18,303 bases of DNA from Pseudomonadota bacterium (GCA_016198545.1 JACQIJ010000146.1:1-18303), one strand, 5' to 3'; numbered from the stretch's first letter, positions 1 to 7,199 are shown. Numbers and translations are program-made. Notes: a model not told the origin generated them from the sequence alone.

Positions 1-1649
1 GTATGAATCTGCGCCATATGCTCGAAGGACTCGTGGCTCTGGGCTTCGGCGCATCGCTGATTTCCATTTTCGCGCGCCTTGGCGGCGGGATATTCACGAA
101 GGGCGCCGATGTTGGCGCGGACCTCGTCGGCAAGGTCGAAGCGGGCATTCCCGAGGACGATCCGCGCAACCCGGCCGTGATCGCGGACAACGTGGGCGAC
201 AACGTGGGCGATTGCGCCGGCATGGCCGCCGACCTGTTCGAGACCTACGCGGTGACGGTCGTTGCGACGATGCTGATCGCCTACAGCGCGTTCGCGCCCG
301 CGGCGCAGGAGATCATGATGATGATCCCTCTGATCATCGGCGGCCTGTGCATCCTCGCCTCCATCGGCGGCACGTTCTTCGTCCGCCTGAAGGACGGATC
401 GCAGAACATCATGGGCGCGCTTTACCGCGGCTTCATGTACAGCGCGTTGTTCGCCGCCATCCTCATTGCGATGATGCTGGCGAACCTGAACGTCTATTTC
501 CCCATTCCGCTGGCCGACGGCGGGTTCATCAACGGCGTGAAGCTGTTCTGGTGCGTCCTGACCGGCCTCGGCGTGACGGGGCTTCTGATCTGGATTACCG
601 AATATTACACCAGCACGCGTTACCGCCCGGTGCGCGTGGTGGCGAAGGCTTCGGAAACGGGGCATGCCACGAACGTGATTCAGGGGCTTGCCGTTTCGAT
701 GGAAGCGACGGCTCTTCCCGTTATCGTCATCTGCGGCGGCATTTTCATCGCATATTCGCAGGCAGGCCTGTACGGCATTGCCATCGCGGCAACGACGATG
801 CTCTCGCTGGCCGGCATGGTCGTTGCGCTCGACGCCTACGGCCCGGTGACGGACAACGCGGGCGGCATCGCCGAAATGGCGAAACTGCCGAAGGAAACGC
901 GCATCACGACCGACGCGCTGGACGCCGTCGGCAACACAACCAAAGCGGTGACGAAGGGCTACGCCATCGGCTCCGCCGGCCTGGCTGCGCTGGTTCTCTT
1001 TGCGGCCTATACAGAGGAAATCAAGCACTACATGCCGCAGTTCGCGGACATGACCTTTCCACTGCAGGATCCGTACGTCGTGATGGGCCTGTTCATCGGC
1101 GGCCTTCTGCCGTACCTGTTCGGCGCGATGTCGATGACCGCCGTGGGCCGCGCTGCGGCCAGCGTGGTCGTTGAGGTGCGCCGCCAGTTCCGGGAGATCA
1201 AGGGCATCATGGAAGGAACGGCTAAGCCCGAATACGGCCGCGCCGTCGATCTCCTGACCCGTGCGGCGATCAAGGAGATGATCGTGCCGTCGCTGCTGCC
1301 CGTTCTGGCCCCGGTCGTTCTGTTCGTGGTCGTATGGCTGCTCAGCGGTTCCCTCCTGCCGGCGTTCCAGTCCCTCGGCGCGATGCTTCTGGGCACAATC
1401 GTCACGGGCCTGTTCGTCGCCATTTCGATGACCTCGGGCGGCGGCGCATGGGACAACGCCAAGAAGTTCATCGAGGAAGGCAATTTCGGCGGCAAGGGCA
1501 GCGATGCCCACAAGGCCGCCGTCACGGGCGACACCGTCGGCGATCCCTACAAGGACACCGCCGGCCCGGCCGTCAACCCGCTGATCAAGATCACGAACAT
1601 CGTGGCCATCCTGCTGGTTGCGATCGTGGCGAAGTTCATCGCCGGTTGA
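1..1649 (+). CDS. hppA: K+-independent proton-pumping membrane pyrophosphatase (5' partial)
   Basis: Integral inner-membrane enzyme that couples hydrolysis of pyrophosphate to proton export. The reading frame is open to the left edge of the window. The 548 visible residues (from ATG at 3) start well inside a protein whose family is usually about 670-720 residues, so the N-terminal helices are missing and ATG 3 is not the real start. Seen: the substrate/Mg-binding signature DVGADLVGKVE (residues 36-46), DNVGDNVGD (62-70), DAYGPVTDNAGG (278-288), and a C-terminal GDTVGDPYKDTAGPAVNP block, with many hydrophobic helices between. In GNTTKA, Lys314 occupies the position that is Ala in K+-dependent enzymes, which marks the K+-independent, H+-pumping class. 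A terminator follows 21 bases after the stop. Function is certain; only the 5' end is missing. Confidence 0.97.
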   Translation, partial: MNLRHMLEGLVALGFGASLISIFARLGGGIFTKGADVGADLVGKVEAGIPEDDPRNPAVIADNVGDNVGDCAGMAADLFETYAVTVVATMLIAYSAFAPAAQEIMMMIPLIIGGLCILASIGGTFFVRLKDGSQNIMGALYRGFMYSALFAAILIAMMLANLNVYFPIPLADGGFINGVKLFWCVLTGLGVTGLLIWITEYYTSTRYRPVRVVAKASETGHATNVIQGLAVSMEATALPVIVICGGIFIAYSQAGLYGIAIAATTMLSLAGMVVALDAYGPVTDNAGGIAEMAKLPKETRITTDALDAVGNTTKAVTKGYAIGSAGLAALVLFAAYTEEIKHYMPQFADMTFPLQDPYVVMGLFIGGLLPYLFGAMSMTAVGRAAASVVVEVRRQFREIKGIMEGTAKPEYGRAVDLLTRAAIKEMIVPSLLPVLAPVVLFVVVWLLSGSLLPAFQSLGAMLLGTIVTGLFVAISMTSGGGAWDNAKKFIEEGNFGGKGSDAHKAAVTGDTVGDPYKDTAGPAVNPLIKITNIVAILLVAIVAKFIAG

Positions 1650-1670
1650 TTGCAGTCAAATGCTTCAAAC

Positions 1671-1697
1671 AAAAACCCCGCTTCGGTGGGGTTTTTA
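1671..1697 (+). terminator. Intrinsic terminator of hppA with UUCG tetraloop
   Basis: The arms AAAAACCCC (1671-1679) and GGGGTTTTT (1688-1696) pair perfectly. Inside them a G-T and a C-G pair close a TTCG loop (1682-1685), the very stable C(UUCG)G tetraloop. The T-rich 3' arm acts as the U-tract. The hairpin starts 21 bases after the hppA stop. The A-rich left arm means it could also work for minus-strand transcripts. Confidence 0.9.
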
Positions 1698-1727
1698 TTG
1701 CGCTGTTTTTGTCAATATGGTAATAAT
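1698..1727 (+). promoter_or_regulatory. Candidate promoter for the small exported peptide
   Basis: TTGCGC (1698-1703) and AATAAT (1722-1727, five of six bases of the -10 consensus) are 18 bases apart. A start site 6-7 bases further on would fall on the ATG at 1734, giving a leaderless mRNA. The -35 match is only three of six, so this is weak. Confidence 0.25.
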
Positions 1728-1733
1728 CAAGGC

Positions 1734-1871
1734 ATGGAAAAAAGAGATTACAGCGGTTTTGCGGGAAAAGCCTTCCGGCTTGCGGCGTCAGTATGCTTTG
1801 CGGCGGCACTTGCCGGGGCATCTGTTCCGGTTGCCGCTGCGCAGCAGAAGGGTGCGTCTTCTGGAGATTGA
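1734..1871 (+). CDS. Possible small exported peptide, perhaps a frameshifted gene remnant
   Basis: Not a recognised family. The 45-residue frame begins with charged residues (MEKRDYSGFAGK), then a hydrophobic stretch of about 20 residues ending AGASVPVAAAQQ, which reads as a Sec signal peptide with a cleavage site near AAA-QQ. Only about ten residues follow before the TGA at 1869-1871. There is no usable Shine-Dalgarno: AAGG at 1729-1732 is only one base from the ATG. The neighbouring frame stays open to TAA 1972-1974 and encodes plausible protein ending SDAYGEDVKFLI. One explanation is a longer exported protein broken by an indel near 1850-1870. The alternative is that this AT/GC-mixed stretch is simply non-coding. 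It lies between the hppA terminator and convergent bamE. Confidence 0.3.
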   Translation: MEKRDYSGFAGKAFRLAASVCFAAALAGASVPVAAAQQKGASSGD

Positions 1872-2000
1872 AAGAATAAGAGAGTTGATGGGGGACGACA
1901 GCCCGGTGGACAGGATGAGCCGCGGTCTCCTGCCCAGCGATGCTTATGGTGAAGACGTTAAGTTCCTGATATAAAGTTACAGTCGCCTGAATTAAGAACC

Positions 2001-2020
2001 CGTCATTGCGAGGAAGCCGT
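2001..2020. repeat. Fragment resembling a dispersed CGTCATTGCGAGG repeat
   Basis: The bases CGTCATTGCGAGG followed by AAGCCGT resemble one end of a palindromic intergenic repeat common in many bacterial genomes. No second copy is visible in this window, so the call rests on memory of the motif. It sits just beyond the 3' end of bamE, a usual place for such elements. Confidence 0.25.
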
Positions 2021-2046
2021 CAGGCCGATTATACATACCCCCGCCG

Positions 2047-2517
2047 TCACGGCGGCCCGCTGCCGGCCGTGCTGACGGCGGAGGATTCGTTCTTGTTGAA
2101 CTTGCCCATATTGCCCAGAAGCTGCTGCATGACGGTGATTTCGTTGCCGGTCGTCGGCGTCTTGCGGCGGACATAGGGAACCTCGTTGCGTCTGCCCTGG
2201 ATGTCCTGGATGTCCATCACCGTGCCCGCATCATCGAAGGCTACGATGACGACGCGCTCCTTCTTGACTTCCGGGTCGAGGATGCCGCGCTTTTCCGTTT
2301 CCTGCCCCATGTAGTACCAGATTCTGTCGTCGAACGGCGCCTTTGTAGTAGGAGAGCCCAGCTTGCGCAGGATGTCGCTTTCCGTGTCCACGCCCTTCTG
2401 GACCTCGGTCAGACGGAAATCCTCTACCATATTGCCGCGCACCGCCTTGGTTGGCGTACAGGCAGGCAGTAATAAAGCCGCAACGGCGGCGCATGTCAGT
2501 AAATGTGATTTTTTCAT
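2047..2517 (-). CDS. bamE: Outer membrane assembly lipoprotein BamE (SmpA/OmlA family)
   Basis: Accessory lipoprotein of the BAM complex, which inserts beta-barrel proteins into the outer membrane. The 156-residue product starts with a lipoprotein signal peptide (MKKSHLLTCAAVAALLLPAC) whose lipobox LPAC puts the acylated cysteine at residue 20. The SmpA/OmlA domain follows: VQKGVDTESDILRKLGSP, then IWYYMGQETEK, then VVIVAFDDAGTVMDIQ. The last 30 or so residues are low-complexity and probably disordered. A candidate promoter lies upstream, divergent from the CBP3-like gene. The best purine motif, AAGGAGG (2550-2544), is 26 bases from the ATG, too far for normal spacing; GGA at 2526-2524 is the nearer but weak option. 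An inverted repeat, CCGCCG(TCA)CGGCGG on the plus strand, surrounds the stop codon. Confidence 0.9.
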   Translation of the reverse strand: MKKSHLLTCAAVAALLLPACTPTKAVRGNMVEDFRLTEVQKGVDTESDILRKLGSPTTKAPFDDRIWYYMGQETEKRGILDPEVKKERVVIVAFDDAGTVMDIQDIQGRRNEVPYVRRKTPTTGNEITVMQQLLGNMGKFNKNESSAVSTAGSGPP

Positions 2518-2553
2518 GGTCTGTCCGTAAAAGCGTGCTATATCCTCCTTGCT

Positions 2554-2581
2554 TATATAGCCAAAAGGGCACCAAAATCAA
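2554..2581 (-). promoter_or_regulatory. Candidate promoter for bamE
   Basis: Read on the minus strand, TTGATT (2581-2576) and TATATA (2559-2554) are 16 bases apart, matching four of six and five of six consensus bases. Transcription would begin near 2547, about 30 bases before the bamE ATG and on top of the AAGGAGG motif. No equally good promoter is visible for the divergent plus-strand operon. Confidence 0.5.
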
Positions 2582-2603
2582 TGCAGGTCGGGAGTTTATA
2601 AAC

Positions 2604-3185
2604 ATGCCGATATTCGGCACAAAGCGGAAGAGAAAGTTGCAGGCGGCGCACGCGCTTTATATTGCCGCGCTGGATCGCACCCTGCATCCGGTTTTTTACG
2701 CGGCATGGGGCGTTCCAGACGATTTTACAGGTCGTTTTGATGTGTTATGCCTTCATGCGGCGTTGTTATGGCGGCATTTGAAGGAGCAGCAGGGCAGGGC
2801 AGGAAAAAGGCCGGCCCAGGACCTGTTCGATGTCATGTTCCGTGAAATGGAGCAAACATTGCGCCAGCGCGGCGTCGGCGACCTGTCCGTGCCCAAACAT
2901 ATGAAGCGCATGATGCGCGGATTCAGGGGGCGCGCTCTCGCGCTCGATTCCGCGCTTTGCGCCTCTGAAAGCAATCCGGAAAGACTTCAGAAAATTCTTG
3001 TCCGCAATTTGTTCCGGGGCAAAAACCCCGGCGCAGGCGCGCTCGAAAAGGCTTGCGAATATGTTAATTTGTGTGATAGAAAGACCGTCTTGAATTTGGA
3101 CGGAACCTCTGTATTTCCGGAGATTGAGGAAGATGGCCAGAAAGAAAAGAGAATCCCCGCCGCTAAAGCCCGAATGGTCGCATAA
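2604..3185 (+). CDS. Ubiquinol-cytochrome c chaperone (CBP3/UQCC1 family)
   Basis: Assembly factor for cytochrome b of respiratory complex III, named after yeast Cbp3. The 193-residue product has the family core: HPVFYAAWGVPDDFTGRFDVLCLHAALLW split as residues 28-36 and 37-56, then LFDVMFREMEQTLRQRGVGD (74-93) and the basic KHMKRMMRGF. I chose ATG 2604 because GGGAG (2590-2594) lies nine bases before it, the start residues MPIFGTKRKRK resemble family starts, and earlier in-frame starts would run into bamE. The C-terminal third, after about residue 140, is less typical. The 3' end overlaps the DUF177 gene by 53 bases, so translation is probably coupled. It is the first gene of the long envelope/lipid cluster and is divergent from bamE. 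Confidence 0.88.
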   Translation: MPIFGTKRKRKLQAAHALYIAALDRTLHPVFYAAWGVPDDFTGRFDVLCLHAALLWRHLKEQQGRAGKRPAQDLFDVMFREMEQTLRQRGVGDLSVPKHMKRMMRGFRGRALALDSALCASESNPERLQKILVRNLFRGKNPGAGALEKACEYVNLCDRKTVLNLDGTSVFPEIEEDGQKEKRIPAAKARMVA

Positions 3186-3744
3186 GATTGACGCTGCGGC
3201 AGTCAACCGCACATCAAAAAAGGTGGTTTTTAAGGCATCCGAACGGGAAAGACTGGATCTTGCCCGTCGCCTGGGCGCAAATTCCGTTGACAGCGCGGAG
3301 GCGCAAATGACCCTCGAGCGTGATACTGGAAGTTACATCATCCATGTAACAGGATCTGTCAACGCGTTGATAAACCAGAATTGCGTCGTGTCACTGGCGC
3401 CGGTACAAAACGAAGTCTCTGATACATTCGAGGCATGGTATACTGACAAGCCGGAAGTCCTGAACCTGAACAAGATACGGCATGAGCGCGAAAGCGTCAT
3501 GGAAAGCGAAGTCCCCGTCATGAGCGAAAAGGACGACCCGGAACACGTCATCGACGGGTTTATCGATTTGGGCGAACTTGCCACGCAGTATCTGTCCCTG
3601 GCGATCAGTCCTTACCCCCGGATGGAAGGTGAGAGGCATGAAAAAGGCGTTGATTGCATTATGGAATTTCAAGCGGGGCCTGCACGTAAAAACCCCTTCG
3701 CCATGCTGAAAGACTGGAAGTTCAAGGGGAAAGAGAAAAAATAG
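3133..3744 (+). CDS. DUF177 (YceD-like) protein
   Basis: Member of the YceD/DUF177 family. In E. coli yceD lies directly before rpmF and in plants the homologue is linked to 23S rRNA accumulation; the exact role here is unproven. The 203-residue product carries the family marks: a QNCVVSLAPV segment with Cys84, an acidic middle, DGFIDLGELATQYLSLAISP (141-160) followed by YPR, and the C-terminal NPFAMLKDWK. Start choice is uncertain. ATG 3133 has GAGGA (3126-3130) only two bases away, while TTG 3124 would add three residues. Both lie inside the end of the CBP3-like gene. rpmF follows after 70 bases, the same neighbour as in E. coli, which supports the identification. Confidence 0.87.
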   Translation: MARKKRESPPLKPEWSHKIDAAAVNRTSKKVVFKASERERLDLARRLGANSVDSAEAQMTLERDTGSYIIHVTGSVNALINQNCVVSLAPVQNEVSDTFEAWYTDKPEVLNLNKIRHERESVMESEVPVMSEKDDPEHVIDGFIDLGELATQYLSLAISPYPRMEGERHEKGVDCIMEFQAGPARKNPFAMLKDWKFKGKEKK

Positions 3745-3814
3745 CGGATTTTTCTTGCGGAAACTGCTATTTTCCGGTATCAAGCACATCCGTTACGGAT
3801 AAAGGATAAGTGTC

Positions 3815-3994
3815 ATGGCTGTACCAAAGCGAAAAACATCTAAATCGAAGCGCAATATGCGCCGTTCCCACCATGCGCTGGAAAGCGTTAACTGGATCGA
3901 AGACAAGAACACCGGCGAAGCCGTGCGTCCTCATCATGTCGATCGCAAGACCGGCATGTACCGTGGCCGTCAGGTCATCGAACAGCGCGATTGA
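3815..3994 (+). CDS. rpmF: 50S ribosomal protein bL32
   Basis: Small basic protein of the large ribosomal subunit, 59 residues, found by reading the frame by hand. It starts MAVPKRKTSKSKRNMRRSHH and ends TGMYRGRQVIEQRD, the typical bL32 start and tail. The paired zinc-binding cysteines of the C+ form are absent, so this is the zinc-independent form usual in alphaproteobacteria. AAGGA (3802-3806) is eight bases before ATG 3815. It lies between the DUF177 gene and plsX, the order seen in E. coli. In the better-known alphaproteobacteria, as I recall, rpmF lies elsewhere, so this position is notable. Confidence 0.96.
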   Translation: MAVPKRKTSKSKRNMRRSHHALESVNWIEDKNTGEAVRPHHVDRKTGMYRGRQVIEQRD

Positions 3995-4062
3995 CTTTTC
4001 ATCTGCGCATTGCGACCCTGAACCTCCTGTGATTTCGGACCGCGCGAGGTTTACTTTCATCA

Positions 4063-5127
4063 ATGTCCATCTCGAACATTATCGCTGTCGATGCTATGGG
4101 GGGGGATTTCGGGCCTTCCGTTACTATACCCGCGGCGGCTCTGGCGCTGAAAGAACGGCCTGAAACCCGTTTTCTTTTTTTTGGCGATGAGCGGCAAGTA
4201 GCCCCCGTTCTTGGCAGGGAACCTTCGTTGCGGACGGCAGGCACGATCCATCATACGGACAAGGTCATCGCAAACGATGAGAAGCCGGTCGTTGCCCTGC
4301 GCACGGGGCGGCAATCCAGCATGCGCCTTGCCATCGACGCGGTCAGCGGCGGGCTGGCAGGCGGCGTGGTGTCGGCAGGAAATACCGGCGCGCTGATGGC
4401 GACGGCTAAAATGGTTTTAAAGTGCATTCCCGGCATTCACCGCCCGGCAATCGCCAGCGTTCTGCCGACGCGCAGCGGATCGACCGTCGTTCTCGACCTC
4501 GGCGCGAACATTTCGTGCGATGCTGAAATTCTGGTGCAGTTCGCCATACTGGGCGCGGTCTATGCGCGCGCCGTGCGCGGGATAGATTCGCCGTCGGTGG
4601 GGATTTTGAACATCGGGTCCGAAGACATGAAAGGGCATGACCAGCTTCGCGCCGCCGCTGCAATTTTGTCGCAGGTGAAATTTCCGGGCCGCTTTGCCGG
4701 CTTCGTCGAGGGCAACGACATACCGATGGGAAAAACCGATGTCGTCGTGACGGACGGGTTCACGGGCAACGTTGCGCTGAAGGTGGCGGAGGGCGTCGGC
4801 TCTCTGACCGGTGATTTCCTGAAGGATGCTTTCAAGTCGTCGCCGCTGGCTATGCTGGGAGCGATGTTTGCCGCTGGCGCGCTAAAAAGACTGAAACGCC
4901 GTCTGGACCCGCGCTTTTACAACGGCGGCATGTTCCTGGGGCTGGGCGGCATCTGCGTCAAAAGCCACGGCGGCATGGATGCTTACGGCTTTTCACGCGC
5001 TCTGCTGGTTGCCGCCGACCTGGCAGCGCAGGATTACAACCGCCGCGTCGTCTCTGAAATCGAAAGTCTGATGAAACAGGAATCGTTCGTTTCCGGCCTC
5101 GCCGCCTATGAAGCGGAGGGATCGTGA
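4063..5127 (+). CDS. plsX: Phosphate acyltransferase PlsX
   Basis: Peripheral membrane enzyme that converts acyl-ACP and phosphate to acyl-phosphate, the acyl donor for PlsY in phospholipid synthesis. The 354-residue product has the usual length and motifs: IAVDAMGGDFGP (7-18), GNTGALMATAK, STVVLDLGANISCDAEIL, GILNIGSEDMKGHDQL, EGNDIPMGKTDVVVTDGFTG and GGMFLGLGGICVKSHGG. ATG 4063 is the only reasonable start because an in-frame stop sits at 4030-4032. The ribosome-binding site is weak: GCGAGG ends 13 bases upstream. The stop codon shares one base with the fabH start (TGATG at 5125-5129), so the two genes are translationally coupled. Confidence 0.97.
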   Translation: MSISNIIAVDAMGGDFGPSVTIPAAALALKERPETRFLFFGDERQVAPVLGREPSLRTAGTIHHTDKVIANDEKPVVALRTGRQSSMRLAIDAVSGGLAGGVVSAGNTGALMATAKMVLKCIPGIHRPAIASVLPTRSGSTVVLDLGANISCDAEILVQFAILGAVYARAVRGIDSPSVGILNIGSEDMKGHDQLRAAAAILSQVKFPGRFAGFVEGNDIPMGKTDVVVTDGFTGNVALKVAEGVGSLTGDFLKDAFKSSPLAMLGAMFAAGALKRLKRRLDPRFYNGGMFLGLGGICVKSHGGMDAYGFSRALLVAADLAAQDYNRRVVSEIESLMKQESFVSGLAAYEAEGS

Positions 5128-6086
5128 TGCGCCGATCCGTTATCCTGTCCTGCGGTTCGTATCTTCCGAAGAAGGTTCTGAACAACGCGGAACTTGAAAA
5201 GATGGTCGAAACGACCGACGAATGGATAACCCAGCGCACCGGCATAAAATCCCGCCACGTCGCGGGCGACGGGGAATCAACCGCCGACATGGCCGTCGCC
5301 GCCGCACGGCAGGCGCTGGAACGATCCGGTCTGAAAGGATCGGACATTGATGCCGTCATCGTTTGCACATCGACGCCGGATCAGACGTTTCCGTCCGTTG
5401 CGGTGAAGGTGCAGGCCGCGCTCGACATTCCGCCAGGCCCGGCCTTCGACGTGCAGGCTGTTTGCGCGGGATTCGTCTACGGCCTGTCGGTTGCGGACAA
5501 TTTCATCAAAGGCGGGCAGGTGCGCCGCGTTCTTCTGGTCGGGGCGGAGAAGATGACATCCATCATCGACTGGAAGGACCGCACCACCTGCGTCCTGTTC
5601 GGCGACGGGGCGGGGGCCGTGGTGATGGAGGCGGCGGAGGGCGGCGACCGCGGCATATTGTCGACGCACCTGCATGCGAACGGCAAACTTAAGGATATTC
5701 TGTACACCAGCGGCGGCACATCGACGACGCACGACAGCGGCCATGTCGTGATGGAAGGCAAGGAAGTATTCCGGCACGCGGTGCAATACATGGCCGATGT
5801 CGTTGCCGAAACGCTGGAGCATAATAAAGTGAAGCCGGATGAAATCGACTGGCTTGTCCCGCACCAGGCGAACATCCGCATCATCGAGGCCACGGCGAAA
5901 AAGCTGAACATGGGCATGGACAAGGTCATCGTGACCATCCACAAGCACGGCAATACCTCTGCGGCCTCCATTCCGCTGGCGTTATGCGAAGCTGTCGATT
6001 CGGGAAAAATCAAAAAGGGAGATTTACTGCTCATGGAAGCCCTCGGCGCGGGCCTGACATGGGGGTCGGCGCTGGTGCGGTTCTGA
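5127..6086 (+). CDS. fabH: 3-oxoacyl-ACP synthase III (FabH)
   Basis: Condensing enzyme that starts type II fatty-acid synthesis by joining acetyl-CoA to malonyl-ACP. The 319-residue product has the complete Cys-His-Asn triad: Cys113 in FDVQAVCAGF, His246 in VPHQAN and Asn276 in HKHGNTSAASIP. These lie one or two positions from E. coli C112/H244/N274. Other marks are TDEWITQRTGI near the start, GDGAGAVV and the final GLTWGSALVRF. I chose ATG 5127 over GTG 5124 because GGAGGG (5115-5120) is six bases from ATG but only three from GTG. It is coupled to plsX. A 131-base gap separates it from ihfA. Confidence 0.97.
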   Translation: MRRSVILSCGSYLPKKVLNNAELEKMVETTDEWITQRTGIKSRHVAGDGESTADMAVAAARQALERSGLKGSDIDAVIVCTSTPDQTFPSVAVKVQAALDIPPGPAFDVQAVCAGFVYGLSVADNFIKGGQVRRVLLVGAEKMTSIIDWKDRTTCVLFGDGAGAVVMEAAEGGDRGILSTHLHANGKLKDILYTSGGTSTTHDSGHVVMEGKEVFRHAVQYMADVVAETLEHNKVKPDEIDWLVPHQANIRIIEATAKKLNMGMDKVIVTIHKHGNTSAASIPLALCEAVDSGKIKKGDLLLMEALGAGLTWGSALVRF

Positions 6087-6159
6087 TTCGGCCAAGCCCG
6101 ATTTAAGAAATCCACATTACCCCTTGAATTGAATCGCTTTTTCGCTTTATCGAAGTTGA

Positions 6160-6177
6160 CGGGACGCAAATGTCCCG
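6160..6177 (+). promoter_or_regulatory. Hairpin in the fabH-ihfA gap
   Basis: CGGGAC (6160-6165) and GTCCCG (6172-6177) form a perfect six-pair stem around the loop GCAAAT. No T-run follows, so it is not a typical terminator. It lies 40 bases before the ihfA ATG. A weak promoter match, TTGAAT (6124-6129) with TTTATC (6146-6151) at 16 bases, lies just upstream. The hairpin may be in the ihfA leader or be an operator. Confidence 0.35.
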
Positions 6178-6217
6178 CTACGCTGATTCCATGCCTTGTT
6201 AATTTATGAGGATCGCA

Positions 6218-6517
6218 ATGGATAACAGTCGCACACTGACAAGAGCCGATCTGGCCGAATCCGTTTACAAGGAAGTCGGCCTTTCCCGTAACGAGTCATC
6301 CGACCTGGTGGAGGTCGTCCTGAAGGAAATCTCCGATGCCCTGATAGGCGGCAAGACGGTGAAAATTTCCTCGTTCGGCAGTTTTTCCATCCGCGAAAAG
6401 GGACAGCGCATCGGACGCAATCCGAAAACCGGTGTGGAAGTTCCGATTTTGCCGCGCAAGGTGCTGGTTTTCCGCGCCTCTCATGTTTTAAAAGATCGCA
6501 TCAACAACCGCGCGTAA
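6218..6517 (+). CDS. ihfA: Integration host factor subunit alpha
   Basis: DNA-bending nucleoid protein that works as a heterodimer with IhfB. The 99-residue product has the normal length and sequence: LTRADLAESVYKEVGLSRNE, then VKISSFGSFSIREKGQRIGR, and the arm GRNPKTGVEVPILPRKVLVFRAS read in two parts, which includes the intercalating proline region. ATG 6218 is preferred over ATG 6206 because GAGGA (6208-6212) is five bases before it and nothing like a ribosome-binding site precedes 6206. The fabH-ihfA-MerR order is common in alphaproteobacteria and favours IhfA over HU or IhfB. The MerR gene starts 25 bases after the stop. Confidence 0.95.
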   Translation: MDNSRTLTRADLAESVYKEVGLSRNESSDLVEVVLKEISDALIGGKTVKISSFGSFSIREKGQRIGRNPKTGVEVPILPRKVLVFRASHVLKDRINNRA

Positions 6518-6542
6518 GCTATAAGCTAAAAGGAGCGCTGAT

Positions 6543-7037
6543 ATGAACGCAGAACCGGCCCTGCAGGAAACGCAAGAAGAAATCGAAGCCGTCAGACCGG
6601 CTTTCGTGAAAAAAGAAAAAGCCGCAGGCGCGTTCCGCACAATCAGCGAAGTCGCCGACGAACTTGGCGTTCAGCAGCATGTCCTGCGCTTCTGGGAAAC
6701 AAAGTTCACGCAGGTCAAGCCGCTCAAGCGCGGCGGCGGCCGCCGTTACTACCGGCCGGAGGATGTCGTGCTCATCAAGCGCATTCACCACCTGCTGTAT
6801 ACGGAAGGCTATACCATCAAGGGCGTACAGAAACTTCTGAAAGGGCAGGGGAAGGTACAGGCAGCTTCCGCAGAACAGGATGGGTCGGCGGCTGTATTGA
6901 TGCCTGCGGTCAAAACTCAGGCTATGCCGCAGAAGGACCAACAGCTCTCCGATCCGGGCCTCAGCAGCCGCCAGCGTGCCATCCTCGAAGCCATGCTGGG
7001 CGAATTGAAAGATTTACGATCTCTTATCCGGGAATAA
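6543..7037 (+). CDS. MerR-family transcriptional regulator
   Basis: Predicted DNA-binding regulator of 164 residues. The N-terminal 30 residues are polar. The winged helix-turn-helix follows at about residues 31-100: FRTISEVADELGVQQHVLRF, WETKF, GGGRRYYRPEDVVLIKRIHH, LYTEGYTIKGVQKLLKG. The C-terminal part is a short linker and a helix (LSSRQRAILEAMLGELKDLRSLIRE, in two parts) suited to dimerisation. There is no cysteine-rich metal-binding tail, so a heavy-metal sensor is unlikely. AAAAGGAG (6527-6534) is eight bases before the ATG. The gene regularly follows ihfA in alphaproteobacteria; its target is not known to me. Confidence 0.9.
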   Translation: MNAEPALQETQEEIEAVRPAFVKKEKAAGAFRTISEVADELGVQQHVLRFWETKFTQVKPLKRGGGRRYYRPEDVVLIKRIHHLLYTEGYTIKGVQKLLKGQGKVQAASAEQDGSAAVLMPAVKTQAMPQKDQQLSDPGLSSRQRAILEAMLGELKDLRSLIRE

Positions 7038-7055
7038 GCGCAACGATGCGCTTTT
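7036..7055 (+). terminator. Intrinsic terminator after the MerR gene
   Basis: AAGCGCA (7036-7042) and TGCGCTT (7047-7053) pair perfectly around the loop ACGA, with TTTT at 7052-7055 and more T-rich sequence after it. The stem begins within the MerR stop codon. This closes the 4.4-kb plus-strand cluster before the tRNA gene. Confidence 0.6.
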
Positions 7056-7083
7056 GAGCTTTTGTCTGACATTTCCAAAGAAT

Positions 7084-7110
7084 TTGCCTTGTCCCCTAAA
7101 ATCATATAAA
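7084..7110 (+). promoter_or_regulatory. Candidate promoter for tRNA-Pro
   Basis: TTGCCT (7084-7089) and TATAAA (7105-7110, five of six consensus bases) are 15 bases apart, slightly short. Transcription would start near 7117, about six bases before the mature tRNA 5' end, reasonable for a tRNA leader. Confidence 0.45.
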
Positions 7111-7122
7111 ACTGCCCCCAGT

Positions 7123-7199
7123 CGGGGCGTGGCGCAGCCTGGTAGCGCACTTGCATGGGGTGCAAGGGGTCGCAAGTTCAAATCTTGTCGCCCCGACCA
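7123..7199 (+). tRNA. tRNA-Pro (anticodon GGG)
   Basis: The 77-base sequence folds into a full cloverleaf. The acceptor stem is CGGGGCG (7123-7129) with CGCCCCG (7189-7195). The D arm is GCGC/GCGC (7132-7135, 7145-7148). The anticodon stem is CTTGC/GCAAG (7150-7154, 7162-7166), with loop ATGGGGT giving anticodon GGG at 7157-7159. The T arm is GCAAG/CTTGT (7172-7176, 7184-7188) with loop TTCAAAT; one T-stem pair is G-T. The discriminator base is A and the CCA end is encoded (7197-7199). It reads CCC and CCU proline codons. A GNAT gene starts 40 bases downstream without a visible terminator. Confidence 0.97.

Noticed and set aside
3..5. ATG at base 3 as the hppA start
   Set aside because: The protein would lack the first 130 or more residues of the family and the frame is open to the window edge, so the gene is cut, not short.
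2451..2603. Longer version of the CBP3-like gene starting at 2451
   Set aside because: It would overlap bamE, and the extra residues do not look like the family; ATG 2604 has a good ribosome-binding site.
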